The notes beneath the pieces are model-generated. The model was not told where the DNA came from, ran no database searches, and saw nothing but the letters and a program-made list of their open reading frames with translations. From Nocardia yamanashiensis NBRC 100130 (GTDB taxonomy: Bacteria > Actinomycetota > Actinomycetes > Mycobacteriales > Mycobacteriaceae), in the NCBI RefSeq assembly GCF_001613325.1, contig NZ_BDCD01000013.1, positions 62,001 to 126,000 of the forward strand: a DNA stretch of 64,000 nt, read 5' to 3'. The translations under genes and the position numbers were made by a program. Of this stretch, positions 24,501 through 39,500 are shown in pieces. Positions within the stretch are counted from its first letter, which is position 1. Every line of letters begins with the position of its first letter.

Positions 24501-27500
24501 AAGCGCCGCGGACCGAGATCCGCAGCAGTGACAGCCCGGCTCGGCTCGGCATATGAGCCCGGCGCGGGCCGTTCCGGCGCAACCGGCAGATTCGACAGCG
24601 CGATCTCCACACGCGTCCGCGCCGCCGCGAGATCAGCACGCGCCGAATCGAGTTCACGCGCCGCCGCACTCGGCGACACCGGCGTGGCGGCCTCTCCCCC
24701 GAACCGGCCGCCGTGCTCCGTGCCCGGTGGCAGCGCCGTGGCCTCGCCTTGCCGTCGGTTGTATTCCTCGCCGATGAGGGAGAGCGCCTCGATGTCGGCG
24801 GCGCGGTTCAGGACTTCCTCGCGTAGGCGGGCGATTTCGGCGTCGATGAGGGCGGGGGTGAGGCGTTCGTGGGGGTCGAGTTTGCCGTCGCGGTATTTCT
24901 CGTAGACCTCGGCGTAGCGGTCGGGGCCGGCGTCGGTGAGGTCGACGCCGAGCAAGCGGGTCCAGACGCTGGCGGAGCGGGACGGGTCGTCGGAGGTGTG
25001 GGGTTCGCCGATCAATCGGTCGGCTTCGATGAAGCCGCGTAGGAAGGCGGGGGCGGACGGGTCGTGGATGCGCAGTTCGCCGGTGAGTACGCGGGGGTCG
25101 GCGGCGGGGTTGTGTTGCAGGCCGTTGGTGAACGGGTCGAGATCACCGAGGGTGGTGAGGTATTCGGTGAGGGCGGCGCGCAGGGGCTCGGCTTCACCGG
25201 GGCGGTAGACGATGTCGGCGAGGGCGGATCGCATGGCCGAACCCGAAATGCCCTTGTCCTGCGGGCCGAATTCGAGGTTCTTGTCGTACTGGCGCGGCCA
25301 CAGGTCTTCGCTGGGCAGGCCCAGGCGTTGCGCCAGCAGGTCCCGCGCGGCATCGGTCGCCTGCTCGTCGATTCCGCGGAGCAGCTTGGCGTAGTCGGCC
25401 AGCGCTTTCAGCTGATCCAGGCGGCGAACCTCGGCGACCTTCGGGTCGGTCAGGGCCGCGGCGACGTTCTCCTGGGTGAGCGCACCGGGTTCCAGGCCGA
25501 GCTGGGTGGCGAGCCGCCCGCGCATGCGGTTGAGGCCGTTGAAGTTGTCGAGGTCGTCAACGGTCTTCACATAGTCGGCCATCGCCTCGATCTGCGCGGC
25601 GCGCAAGGCGTTCTCGTGACACAGCACCTCGATGGTGCCGGCGAACTGGGCGGGATCGAGATCCACCAGATAGACCGACAACCGCTCGGCCAGTTCCTCG
25701 CGATCGGCCCGCAGGTCGTCGGTGCCCCGTTCCGCGAGCTCGGCGGCGAGCTCGTCGAGTGCGGACGGCGGCGGGCTCAGTTCCTGCCGGACCTCCCAGA
25801 CGCCATCGGTGTGGAACAGGGTGGCGGTGAGGCGGCGGCCGTCGACCAGCTCGTCGACGTGGCGAACCTGCGGGGTGTCCAGTTCGCGCACCACGGTGCC
25901 GCCGTGCTCGTCCATTCCGACCAGGCGGAAGTCCGGTTGCAGCGCACCGGAATTCAGCAGCGCGGCCAGTTCGGGGTGTTCGGTCAGCGCGCGCGTGAGC
26001 AGCTGGCGGTGGTCGAGCTGACCGTCGATGACGAGCAGGCGCGGTGCGGCCCCGGGCTCGCCCGGCAGGAGCGCGATACCGCGGTCGATCATCGCGCCGC
26101 CGTGCTCGTGCACCCAATCGCGTGCCAGGCCGGCCGCGAAATCGGCTGTCCGCGTGCGGGCTTCGCCGTCCGCGCGCACGTACTCCTCGACCGCGCGGGT
26201 GAATTCGGCCGCGTGGTCGGCCGCATCGCGCATACCCATGCGCAGGTCGCCCAGCGTGTGTTCCAGGCGGTCGGCGCTCAGGTCCGCGAGGTCGATGTCG
26301 AGGAACTGCGCCCAGCCCGCACGCTCGTCGCGGATCTGCTCGCGACGCAATGCGCCTTCCAGGTACTCCTTGCGGCCCTGGTCCCGGCCGGGCTCGTCGC
26401 TGTCGCTCAGATCGCCGAATGCTCGGCCCGGCTCGCCGCCATTGTTGATGCCCTGCCATTCGAGCATGCGCCGGACATGGGTTGACTCGCCGGACCCGTC
26501 CGCCACTTCCCGCGCCAGCCGGCCCAGCGGGTCGTTGTCGAAGAAGCTGACCTCGGGGCTGTAGGGGAAACGGGCGTCTTCCTCGTTGTAGCGGCGCGCG
26601 GCATCCGCCAAGGCTTCGATGACGGCCGCCTGGCGCATGGTCAGGTAGTTGTTGCGGTCGGCCTGCCGGGTCAGGGCGTCCGGGTCGGCGTCGGGAACTC
26701 GGATGCCTGCCTGGCGCGCGGCGTCCAGCACCTCGCCGAGCGCCCGGTCGCGATCGGCCAGGGCGGCGGCGACATCCTGCGGCAGATGCTCGTCCGCGCC
26801 GCCCTCGAACATGGATTCCGGGGTCGGATCGGGCTCCGGTGCGCCGGCGGGCAGGCGCTTGACCGGATCCGGCTGTCCCGCAGCCGATTCCGTGGCTTCC
26901 GGCGGTACGCCGTTCATCTCGTCCAGCCCGGCGAACCGCAGCTCGGCATCCCATTGGGCCAGCGTGTGCGGATCGACTTCGGAACGCCACGGGGCGTATT
27001 CCTCGCCGTCCGGGGTGAGCATGGCGATGTCGTCGCTCATACCCTCGCGGACGCGGCGCGTGAATCTGTTGAAGCCCGGCAGGCGTTGCCGGTCCTTCCA
27101 CAGGGTCGCCAGCTCCTTGAGGATGCGCGGCGGATTGAACTTATCCCCGATGTGGGTCAGGTTGTCGAGGTGGAAGACGAATCCGGCCTGCCACACCATC
27201 ATCGACATGTTCTTGCTGTCGATGGTGGAACCGGACGGATACTTCGGGATGTACCCGGTGAACCCGTCGCGTAATGCCGTCCACAGGCGTTTCAGCAGCG
27301 GGCCGCGCGGCTCCTCGGCCTTGGGCGCCGGCGCGGGTTCGGCCGGCTCCGGGCGGCCGGTGAGCTCGGCGCGCCACACACCGTCGGGGCCCTCTGTCAG
27401 GTTCACGTGCAAGCGATCGCCGTCCGCCTCGATGACGGCCCGGTGCTGCGGCAGGTTCGGATCGCGGCGATCCAAGGCCAGCAGATCCGCGACTTCCTCA

Positions 27501-30500
27501 GCGCCACGCACGGTTTCGCCACGCAGTTCGGCAAGCGTCGCTTCGCGGTGCTCGGCGGTCAGCGAATCCGAATCCACGCCGAGCAGACGCGCCCATTCGT
27601 CGCGCACCGCCGCGTGCTGAGCGGCGAGGTCGGGTTCGGTGGCGGCATCGTGCCGGACGGCAGCCTCGGCCATCGCCTCGATCGCACCGGCGCGCAACAG
27701 ATGCTCCAACTGCCGCAGCCCGCCCTCCTCGGCGACGCGCTGCGGTGAACGGTCCGATTCGGGCAGACCCAGACGGTTGGCCAGAGCCTTGCGCAGGTCA
27801 TCGAGGTTACGGGCGCGCGGCGGACCGTCGGGCTCTTCGGTCGGCTCGGATTCACTCCGACTGCGGTGCGCCGGATCCGGTCGGCCGGCTTCGAGGGCGG
27901 TGCGAGCCGCTTCCTCGACGGCCGCGGCCGCGAGCCGGTCGGCGATCCCGAGACGTTCCAGCTCGGCTTCCATGGCGCGAACGTGCTCGGGATCGGCCTC
28001 GGTCCGCCAGAATTCCTCGTCGCCATAACGTTCCGCGACACTGAGCGGTTCGAAGTCCGCCGGATACCGCATGGGCCGGGCGCGCTCACCACGGTCCGCA
28101 TCCCCGAAATATCCACGAGCACGCGCGATTTCAGCGACCTCGCGCAGTACCGAGATCGGATCAGCGTGGCGCGCCATGGCATCGGTCAGCCCGAGCGCCT
28201 CCACCAACCGCCGTGCGTACACCAGCTCCTCGGCACTACATGGGACACCGTTCTCCGGCAACAGGTTCCGAACGAACTCCCGTATCGAACGCAAGTGCTC
28301 CGGCAGCGGATCCCCGTCACCGATCGCAGCAGGAGTCTCCGCCACCGGCGGCTGAACCGTAACCGTCTCCGCCTCATGCACATTCGCCGTCGCACCGGCG
28401 TCAGGCGTCTGCTCGACCAACGTCGGGGTCTGTTCGACCAGCGTCGACGTCCGCTCCACAAGCGTCGACGTCCGCTCACCGCCGGTTGCCAGACCGGATT
28501 CGGATCCCGGCTGAACCGGCGGATGCTGGCCTCCTGGCGGTGTGTTCGGGTCCGGATCACCCGGATCGGACGACGGCGGAGCCTCGGGACCGCGCGGCGG
28601 ACGACCCTCGCCGCCGTTGCCGACAGCGGGCTTGTCTTCGTCGTTCTCGGTCGGCACGTGGCGAGCCGAACCGGAGTCTCCTGAATCTCCGTCCGGTCGG
28701 CGTGGCGATCCTGGGCCCGAGTTGGGGTTCTTCGGGTCGTTCGGGTCGTTCGGGGTTGACCCGTCGGGGTCGGCGGGGCCCGGGTCTTCGAGGTCGCGGT
28801 GCTGGGAGTCGCGGGGGATGTGCTGGTCGACCCAGTCGGCGAAGGCTTGGGTGCGGTGCAGGTTTTCGGCTGCGGCGCGCAGGGCTTCGAAGGCTGCGCC
28901 GGGGTCGCCCTGGCCCATGCGGATGGTGCGCGACTCCAGGTATTCCATGGTGTCGGCGAGCAGGTCCGGGGTGAGCGCCGACTCGTCGGTCAGCAGACCG
29001 GTGACCTCGCGCAGGTTCCGGATGGCCTGGCGCAGTTCCGCGCGGGCGGCGTCGCGTGCGCTTTCGGCTCCGGCGTGCGGGGATTCGGAGACCGCGGCGG
29101 CTTCCAGGCGCGCCACTTCGTCGGTCCGGCGTTGCGCGGCGGCTTCCGCCTGATGCACCCGTTCCGCTGCTTCGCCGAGGGCGCTGATCCGCTGAACATG
29201 AGCCTCGGCCTCGTCGACGCGGATGGTGCGCGCGGCGAGCCGGTCGAGGGTCTCGTTCAGCCGACCAGCGGTCAGCTCGGATTCTTCGACCGGCAGGCCG
29301 CGCATGGCTTCGCGCAGGGCCAATCGTGCTGCATCCAATTCGGCTTGCGCGGCAGCGGATTCGCGTCGGACACGGTCCAGTGGGGCCTCGGCGGCGCGGG
29401 CCGCGGCGGTCTGGTCGGACTCGTGGCGGGCGATGAGTTCATCCGTCAGGTGGACGCGGGTGGCGGCTTCGCGCAGGTGCTCGACGCGGTCGTGCCATGG
29501 CTGCTGCTGATCCAGTGGCAATGCACGCGAAGACAATTCGCCAATCGTCTCGCGCAGTCGCTGCGGAGTGAGATCGGAGTGATCGACTGGCAGTCCGCGC
29601 ATGGCTTCGTCCAGTGCCGCGAGCGCTTCCGCCCGTCCCCGCCGCAGGGTGTCGAGTGGAGGTTCGGCGGCACCGGCCGCGGGGGTGTCACCCGTGCTAT
29701 CGATTGGGGGTTCGCCTGCAGGGGATGCTGGGGTCTCGTCCGGGCTGCGGTGTGGGTTGGGTGTAGACCCGTCGGCGAGCAAGGCGGCCTCGAAGCCGGA
29801 TTCGGCGGCCCGGAGGCGGTTCTCGGCGGCGTGCAGCTGTTCGGCGGCGGTGCGTATCGCATCTACCCGGGCCTGTTGTGCGGACGACAAGCCATCGGCC
29901 ATCGGCAGATTCGTCAGGTGATCGAGGGTGCCCGGCAGGCGGCGCGGGGTGAGATCGCTGTGCGTGATCGGGTGGCCGGGCTCGGCGCCGGTGCCGGGGG
30001 CCGGGCGGTCCGGTGCGACCGGCAGGTTGGCCAGGGCGATGTCGGCGCGGGTGCGGGCGGTCGCGAGATCTCTTCGGGCGGCGTCGAGTTCGGCGGCGGC
30101 GGTGCGGGGGTCGACCGGCGGGGCGGGCGGGGGCGCGAGGCGCTGGTTGTAGGCGTCGGCGATGCGCGCCAGGGTTTCGATATCGGCGGCCCGGTTCAGC
30201 ACTTCCTCGCGCATCCGGGTGACCTCGGCGGCGAGTTGCTCGGGGGTGAGTGTCTCGTGCTTTTCGATCTTGCCGTCGCGGTACTTCTCGTAGATGTCGG
30301 CCCACTGCTCGGGCGTGGCATCGCTGAGGTCCAGGCCGAGCAGGCGCGACCACACGCTCGCCGAATGCGCCGGATCGTCGATGCTGTGCGCCGCGCCGAT
30401 CAGGTCGTCGGCGGCGGCGAAACCGCGCAGGAAGGCCGGGCCGGACGGATCGTGCACGGCTAGTTCGCCATCGGCGGCGCGTGGGTCGGTGGCGGGGTCG

Positions 30501-33500
30501 TAGCGCAGGCCGTCGGTGAAGGGATCGAGGCCGCCGAGAGTGTCCAGGTATTCGGTGAGCGCGGTGCGCAGGTTCGCCGTCTCGCCCGGGCGGTAGACGA
30601 TATCGGCGAGCGCGGACAGCATCGACGAGCCCGAGATGCCCTTGTCCTGCGGGCCGAAACCGGTGAGCTGCTTGTTGTAGCGGTTCGGCCACAGCTGCTC
30701 GGTATCGAGGTCCAGGCGTTGTGCGAGGAGGTCGCGGGCTGCGTCGGTGGCGTTCTTGTCCAGACCCCCGAGCTGATTCGCGTAGTCGGCCAGGGCTTTC
30801 AGCTGATCCAGGCGGCGCACCTTCGGCACCGACGGATCGCTCAGTACCTCGGCTACCCGCTGCGAGGTCAGCTCGCCCGGGTCGAGGCCGAGCTGGTTGG
30901 CCAGGCGATTGCGCAGGCGGTCGAGGTCGTGGAAATTGTCGATGGCGTCGCTGGTGCGGATGAAATCCGTCATGCCCTCGATCTGGGCGGCCCGCAAAGC
31001 GTTCTCGTGCCGCAACTGGGCGACGGTGTCGGCGAGCTGGTCCGGGCCGAGATCCATCTGGTAGACGGTGAGGCGGGCGGCCAGCTCGTCGCGGGCGGTC
31101 AGCAGTTCGTCCGGGCTGCGGTCGGCGAGTTCGGCTGTGAGAGCGTCAATTTCAGACGTCGGCGGGGCACCCGGATCCTGGAGTACGCGCCAGCGTTCGC
31201 CGTCGTCGCTGAGCAGGGTGACCGTGAGGCGGCGGCCGTCCACTACCTCGTCGATCTGGCGGACGCGCGGGATTTCCAGCTCGTGCACCTGTGGGCGGCC
31301 GTGCTCGTCCACTTCGACCAGGCGCAGATCCAGGTGCAGGGCACCGGAATTCAGCAGTTCGCCCAGCGCCGGATGGGCCGCCAGGGTGCGGGCGAGCGTG
31401 GCGTAGTGATCGGCTTGACCGTCGATGATCACCAGATGTGGTGCGTCGCCGGGATTTTCACCCGGGCGAATGCCGACCCCAGGCTCGATCATGGTGCCGC
31501 CGTGCGCCAGCACCCAATCCTTGCCCAGGCCCAGGGTGTAGTCGTGGGCACGGGTGTGCGCTTCGTCATCGGCGCGCAGATAGTCGTCGACCGCGTTCCG
31601 GAATTCGGCCACCTCGTCGGCGCCGTCGCGGACGCCCATGCGCAGCTCCGAGAGCGTGTGCGCCAGGCGCTCGGGACTCAGGTCGGCAAGATCGACGCCG
31701 AGCATCTGCGCCCAGCCAGAGCGTTCGTCGCGAATCTGGTCGCGGCGGAGTGCGTTCTCCAGGAACGACTTCAGGCCATCGTCGCGGCCGGGCTGATCGG
31801 TGTAGCTGAGATCGCCCCAGTCCCGGCCCGGCTCGCCGCCATTGTTGACGCCCTCCCAATCGAGGAGGGTGGTGCTGTCACCCTGGGCGCGCGCCACCTC
31901 CTTGAGGAAGCGGCCCAGCGGGTCGTTGTCGAAGAAGCTGACTTCGTCGCTGTACGGGATGAGGGCGTGCTCTTCGTTGTAGCGCTGCGCCGCCAATTGC
32001 AGTGCTTCGATGACGCCTGCGCGGCGCAGGTTGAGGTAGCTCTGTTCGTCGACCAGGCGGCGCAGGGTCGCGGGGTCGGCGTCAGGTATCGAAATACCCT
32101 GGCGGCGCGCGACTTCCAGGAGATCCTGCAGAGCCTGGTCGCGATGGCCGAGCGCGTCCGTCACATCCTGCGGCAGGACGGAGTCGGCGGCATCGCCGTG
32201 TACGACCGGTTCCGGCGCGGGCGGGCGTCCGTTCGCGTCCGAATCCGGTTGGGCGGAATCGGAGTCGGGATGGGTGGTGGACTCGTCACTGTGGGTGAGT
32301 GGCGCTCCCCCGGCTGCCGGGTCCTGCGCGGACGGGAGTCCACGGGTCACCGGATCCGGATGCGAGGACGGCAGGCCCCTGGCCGGATCCGCCTGCCCGG
32401 CAGGCAGTTCGGGGATGTCGTTGCTCTCGGCCAGGCCGGCGCGGCGCAGCATCTCGTCCATAGCGGCCAACTGGGCGGGCGGGACCTCGCTGCGCCACGG
32501 CTGGTATTCGCTGCCGTCGCGGGTGTGCATGGGCACGGCGGGCGAGGACGGGTCGTCGATGCGGCGAGTGAGGAAGCGGACCAGCGGCAGGCGATGGCGG
32601 GCCTTCCACAGGGTCGCGGTCTCCTTGAGGATGCGCGCCGGATTGATGCTGTCCACACCGGTCAGATCCGGGTCGTGCAGGAGCTCGCCGAGGCCGTGCA
32701 CCAGTTCGGTCTGGCCCTTGCTGTCATTGCCGGAACCGGACGGGTACTTCGGCGTGTGCCCGGTGAAACCGGACTTCAGCGCCTGCCACAGGCGTTTGGC
32801 GAGCGAGGCCCGCGGAGCCGCCGATTCGGCGGACGCGGCCGGCGGCGCGGGATCCGGCCGGTTCACCGGTTCGGCGCGCCAGGTGCCGTCCGCGCCTTCG
32901 ACGAGGCGGACGTGCACGCGTTCGCCATCGGCCTCCAGCGCCATGCGCCGTTCCGGAGCGTTCGGGTCGCGGCGGTCCAGCGCCAGCAGATCCGCGACGT
33001 CCTCCGCACTACGGAGATTCTCCCCGCGCAGCTCCGCCAGCGTGGCCTCCCGGTCCGCGGCGGTCAACCGTTCCGGATCCACACCCAGCAGCCGCGCCCA
33101 GTCATCGCGCTGCGCCGCATGCTGCGCCCGATGCTCGGGATCGGTGGCCGCATCGTGCCGCGCAGCGGCCTCGGCCATGGCTTCGATGGCCCCGGCGCGC
33201 AACAGGTTCTCGAAGTTCCGCCGCCCGGCCGCCTCCGCGACCCGCTCCGGCGACCGATCCCCTTCGGGCAGGCCGAGCCGGTCCGCCAAGCGCTCCCGCA
33301 ACTCCTCGAGCGGAATCGCCCGCGGCTTTCGCTCCGCCGGATCGCTCTCCGGCCGTGGGGTATTCGCCTCGTGCGGCTGGGCCGCATGCTCCGGCCGCGA
33401 GGCATTCGCCTCGTGCGGCGGGACCGCATGCTCCGGCCGCGAGGCGCCCGCTTCGTGCGGCGAGGCCGCGTGCTCCGGTCGCGTGGTGCCCGCTTCGTGC

Positions 33501-36500
33501 GGCGAGGCCGCGCCCTCGGGCCGGGGCGTTCCCGCCTCATGAGGTTCGGAAGCAAGTGCCGGCCGTTGCCGCGCGGCGTCCAGTTCGGCACGACGCGCGG
33601 CCTCGATTTCCGCCGCCCGCTCCAAACGGTCGGCGATTCCGAGCCGCTCGAGCTCGGCCTCCATCGCCCGAACCTGCTCCGGATCGGCCTCGGTCCGCCA
33701 GTACTCCTCCTGCCCATAGCGTTCCTCCGCGGTGAGCGGAGCGAAGTCCTCGGGCCGCGCCATCGGCCGAACCGGCTTCCCCGCCTCGGGATCTCCGAAA
33801 TGCCCACGCGCCCGCGCCATCTCGGCGATCTCGCGCACCACCCCGATCGGATCCGGATGCCGCGCGAACGCCTCCCCCAACCCGAGCGCATCCAGTAACC
33901 GCCGCGCCCGAGCCTGCTCCTCCGGACTCCGCACCTCCCCCGCCTGCGGCTCCAGCCCCTGCACGAACTCCCGCACCGGCCGCAACGCCTCCGGCAGCGG
34001 ATCCCCGTCACCCAGATACGGCACCCGCTCCCCCGACCCGGCCTCCGCCCCACCGAGCTCCACCGTCTCCGCCTCCGAAGACACCGGCAATGGCTGCGTG
34101 GCAACCTCATCCGGCGACACGGCAACCGGCTGAGTCACCACGTCATCCGGCGACGTCGGCAATGGTTGCGTAGCGACGTCATCCGGCGACACAGGCACCG
34201 GCCGTGTCGCGACGTCGTCCGGCGATACCGGCACCGGCTGCGTAACAACGTCGTCCGGTGAAATCGGCTGCTGCGGAGTGGTGTTCGAGTCCGGTTCGAC
34301 GCCGGGCGGAGGCGGCGTTTCGGCATCGGGCGTACCCGAGGGCTGCTCGGGCTCGTTCGGATCGCGCGGCCCGGAGCCGGTCGGATCATCCGGGTCCGAG
34401 GACGGCGGGGCGGGCGGACCGCCATCGCGCGGGGGCTTACCCGCGCCACCAGCCGTCGGCCCTGGAGCCGACTCACCCTCGGCCGGGAGTCGGCTGCCGT
34501 CGGTTTCGCCGTTGCCGACCAGTTCTGGGCCACGGCGGGGTGCGCCGGGGTCGGTCGGATCGCCGGCGATCGGGTGGGGGGTGGATGTGCTGCCGGATGT
34601 GGGGGTGCCGGAGTTGCTTTGGGGCGCGGCCGGGGGTACACCGCCTGGGCCTCCGGGGGTACGCGGAGGGGTGACAGGGGGCGTGGGAGCGCCCGGGGTT
34701 GTGGGCGGGAGCAGGGTGTGGACTAGGACGGTGCCGTCTGGGGCCACTTCGACCTGGCGGTAGTCGATCGGGATGCCCTGGGCGGTCAGGTTTGTGCGTT
34801 CGGCGGGGGTGAGGACGTTGGAGGGGTCGGCGAGGGGGGTGATGACGTGGATGGCTCGGGGGTCGGTGCTTACGCCGACGCCGGGGCGGATCAGCTGGTC
34901 GGAGGCGGTGGTGAGGGCCGATTCGGTGGCTAGGCGATGGGCTTGGGACTCGGCGGATTCGGCGGTGTTGCGCTGTTCGTAGTAGCGCTGGTGTTCGGTT
35001 CCGGCTTCGATGTTCTGGCGCAGCAGTTCGACATTGCGGGTCTCGGCGGCCTTCTTTTCGTCGAAGTAGCGGACCATTTCCTCCGGGGGGATGTTGGTCC
35101 GGTTCACGACCTCGTGCACTCGTTGCAGTTCGGCGGAATACGCCTCGAGGTAGCGGGTGCGGAGGGTGCGGGTGTCGAGGCCGGTCGGGTCTACGCCGAC
35201 ATTGCGGGCGAGGTCGTCCATGCGCGTGCGGGCCGCGCGCATCGACTCCCTGGCCTCGTGTCCCTGGCGGGCCAGGTCGGTAATGCGCTGCGCGTCGGCC
35301 GGATTCGCCGGGACATGCACGTCGGGCGGGCCCACCCGGGTCCAACCGCCGTTCGCGGGCGGCTCGGTGGACGCATGCTGTTGCTGCGCAGCGGATTCGG
35401 TTGGTTCGCCGGTTGCGTTGGGTTGCTGAGACTTTCCTGCCTCGTCACCGCTCGAACCCGACTGTTGTTGGGGCTTTCCTCCTTCGTCGCCACTGACACC
35501 GGATGGCTGTTGGTGCGCGCCCGTGTTCGATGTGTCGCCAGGCGGAACTGCGGCGCCGGCGGGTGAGCCGGGGGTTTTGGGTGTGGGTGGGGTGGCGGGG
35601 GTTCCTGCGGTGGGGTCGCCGGGGTCGGTGCCGTCGGGGTTCGAGCCCGGGCGGTTCGGGTCGGCGGGCAGGTGTTCGCCGATCCAGTCGGCGAAGTCCT
35701 GTGCGCGGTGCAGGTTTTCGGCGGCATCGCGGAGGTTGTGGAGGAGGCGGGCGGGGCGGGCGTTGTCGAGTTCGACGGTCGGCGCTTCCGAGCCTTCGGG
35801 GACGCGGAGGGTCGGGGTCGCGTTGACGGTGGGTTCGTGCGGGAGGGTCAGGTCCAGCGGGGTGCCGTCGGGGTTCAGGCGGACGGTGGGGGCCTCGGCG
35901 GGGTCGACGGGGTCGAGGCGGACCGTGGGGGCTTCCGACGGATCGAGGTGGACGGTCGGGGCCTGGGCGGGGTCGACCGGGTCGACGCGGAGGGTGGGTG
36001 CTTGCGACGGGTCCGGAACCAGGCGGTTCGACAGGTCGAGCAGGGTGTCGCCATAGTTGGCCGGCTCGAAATCCGCTGGGGTTAGGCGGATTCCGGTGTG
36101 ATCGGCCAGGTCGGCGAGAGCCGCGTCGAGCGCGTCGCGGGCCGCGGCGATCACGCGGTCTGCGGCGGCGATCGGGGTGTCGGCGGCGGCTTCGGCGAGA
36201 TCGGCGAGCTGGCGCTGATCGGCTTCCAGGCGGGCGAGACGATCCTGGGCGTCGAGGTGACGTTCGGCGGCGGTGGCCAGGTCGAGGCGGCCGCGGTCGG
36301 TGGGCGACAGCAGCGGGCGGTACGGGTCGCCGATCTCCGCGCGGGTGGCGGCGATCCAGTCCCGGGTCAGCTGATCGCGGGAGACCGGCAGACCCGTCGC
36401 GGCGGCGTCCCGGGCGGCTTGCAGTAGGGCGAGATTCTCTCGGGTGTAACGGATTTCGCGTTCCAGGCGGGCACTCGCAGGTTCCGCGTCCCGGACCGCC

Positions 36501-39500
36501 GCCAGTTCCTCGCCCTGGAAGCGGGCCAGGAATTCCTCGGCGAGGTGCAGCCGGGCGACCGCGTCGCGCACCGGAACGAGTTCGGGCGTCCACACCTCCC
36601 CCTGGTCCAGCGGCATGGCCGCCATCCGGTCCACGGCGGCGATGACCCGGTCCACATCGCTGGGCCAGCGGCCCGGCTCCGCCGCCAGCAGCGCTTCGAG
36701 ATCGGTTCGCGCGCTGTCGACTTCGCGCCGCATAACATCCACCGGCGTCTCATCGGGCGCGGCCGCCGCGGCGAGGTCGGCGCGCAGCGCGGCATCCAGT
36801 TCCGCCACTCGCTCCTGGGCCCGCGTGTATTCGGCCGCCGCGTCCCGCAGGTCCTGGATGCGCTGCTCGTTACCGGGCAGGCTGCCCGCCTCGCGGTCGC
36901 TGCGGGTCTCCAGATAGTCGGCGGTGCCGGGCATCCGTTGCGGGGTGAGATCGCCGTCCTGGATGGGCCGGTTGTGCTCCAGATACATCCGCCCGATGGC
37001 GTGCTCGCGACCGTCGCGGGCCAGTTCCAGTTCGTGCCGGGCGGCCGCGAGATCGGTGAGCAATTGTTCGCGGGTGCGCGGCGGGGTCTCCGGCTCCGGC
37101 ACTGCGGTGAGCCGATTGTGTTCGGCCGCCAGCTTTTCCAGCGCGTCGATATCGCGCTCACGCTGCGCGATCTCCTCCCGCATGCCGTCGATCGCCGCGG
37201 CCAGGTCCTTGGCCTTGAGCCGCTCGTGCTTCTCGACCTTGCCGTCGCGGTAGACCTCGTAGACCTCGGAATACCGCCGCTCGCCCACCCGGTCGACGAC
37301 CCGGAGCAGCTCGTCGGGGCTCAAGGAGGGCTGATCGGGTTCGCGCGCGGCCCGGTATTCGGCGTAGGCGGTGCGCGGGTCGCCGTCTCGCAATGTGCGC
37401 AATACCTGCTCGAATTGCGCGGGCGTCATCCGGTTGTGCAGATCCTTCGCCTGCTCGCGATAGATCTTGACGTTCCGGTCGATGTCCTCGAGGTCCATGC
37501 CGAGCAGCCGGGTCCAGATGCTGGAGGACTGCGGCGGAATATCGGAAATCGGTGGCTCGCCGATGGATTCGCTCATCAGCGCCCGCAGCACATTCGGGCC
37601 GCGGCGATCATGGATGGGCAGTTCGCCGTCGGCGGCCCGCGGATCCCGGTCCATGTCCAGGCGCAGCCCCTCGCGGAACGGATCCAGCCCGGACAGTGCT
37701 GCGGCGTATTCAGCCAGTGCCGCAATGAGTTCGGGGCGTTCCATCGCGCGATACAGCAGATTGTTGATCGCATCCAGCACCGCCTTGGGGTCGGTGCTTT
37801 CCGGGTCCGGCCGGTAGTCGACGACCTCGGTCTTTTCCTTGTTCTGGACGTGTTTGTCCGCGTACAGGTCCTCCGGCCGCACCCCCAACCGTTCGGCCAG
37901 CTGATCGCGTGCCCGCAGCACCGCCGCGCTGTCGACATTGTCGTTGTCGCGCAGCAACTTCGCGTATGCGAGCAGATCGTCGACGGCCTGCGCGCGCCGT
38001 GCCAGCCGAACGTCAGGATCGGCCATGGCCTTGGCCAGCTTCTCCGGCGTCAAGCTGTGCGGGTCGAGTTCCAACCGGTGCGCGAGGTTCTGCAGCACCC
38101 GGTCCAGATCGTGGAAATTGTCGATGGCGTCGCTGCTGCGAATGAAATCCGCCATGCCCTCGAGCTGTGCGGCCCGCAGGGCGTTGTCGTGACGCAGGGC
38201 CGCGATGGTGGCGGGCAGCAGATCGGGACCGAGGTCCATCAGATAGGTGGTGAGCCGGGCTGCGGCCTCGTTCCGTTCGGCGCGCACCACATCGGGATCG
38301 CGCGGCGTCGCCGGTTCCGGACTCGACTCCGGTTCCACGTGCGGGACTCCGGTTTCCGGATGCGCCGCCACGACTCGCCACGGCTCCTCGCCATTGCGCG
38401 CCATGAGCAGCGGGGTCTCCCGCCCGTCGACCACCGGGCGCTCCAGGCGCGCGTGCGGGGAATCCACCGCGACCACGGTGACGCCGTCGGGCTGCAGCAG
38501 CATGACGCGGTAATCGACCCGCAGCGCACCGTTGTTCACCAGTTCGGCGAGATCCGGACGTCGCGCCAAAGTGTCGGCGAGCACCTGATCGTGGTCGGTA
38601 TTGCCGCGAATCACCACCAGATGATTGGGGTCGCCGGGGCTTTCGCCGGGTCGAACGCCGACACCGGGTTCGACCAGGACGCCGCCCTGCTCGGTGAGCC
38701 AATTGCGCGCGGCGATCTCGTCGAAGTCGGCGGTGCGGGCCTGCGCTTCGTCCTGGCGGCGCAGGAATTCGTCCACGGCGTCGGAGAACTCGGCGAGGCG
38801 GTCGGCGCTGTCGCGCACCTCCATGCGCAGATCGCCGATGGTGTGGCGGAGGTCCTCCGGGCTCAGATCGGCGAGGTCCACACCGAGCAGCTGCGCCCAG
38901 TTGGAGCGCTCCTCGAGAATCTGATCGCGGCGCAGGGCGTCGTGGAAGAACTGGCCTTCCAGGCGTTCCTCGGCGGACAGGTCCGAATCGTCGAAATGGC
39001 GCGCTGATTCGCCGCCATTGTTGACGCCCTCGAAATCCATGGTGGTGGGCCGGATTTCGCGGGGACGGAACTCCAAGCCCGGGTCATCGGGTGCGGCGCC
39101 GGCCAATTCGCGGCGGCGGTCGGCCTTGAGCTGCTCGATCCGGGCCTGTTCGACCTCGTAGGCCGCGCGGGCGTAGCGGCCCAGCGGGCTCTTGTCATTG
39201 ATGGCGACCGGGCGGTAAGGCACCCGGCCGTCCTCCACGTTGTAGCGCTGTGCGACATCGTTGAGCGCCTCGATCGCGCCCGCGCGGCGCATGAGCCGGT
39301 AGACGGCTTCGTCGACCGCGCGCCGCAGGGTCGCCGGGCTGTCGTCGCGCAGCTGGATGCCGTCGCGCAGCGCCAGCCGGACCAGTTCGTCCATCGCCGC
39401 GTCGCGGGCGGTGAGTGCGTCCACCAGGGACTCCGGCACGTCCGGGCCGAATCGGTGCGCGGGTGTCTCCGCGGGCGTACTCGGCTCCGGCTTGGGCGGC

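Noticed and set aside
30719..33898. Long open frame of 1,059 codons on the plus strand opposite the giant gene
   Set aside because: At this GC content antisense frames stay open by codon bias. Its translation is Arg/Gly/Val-rich with no domain, while the minus strand encodes well-formed repeat units here.
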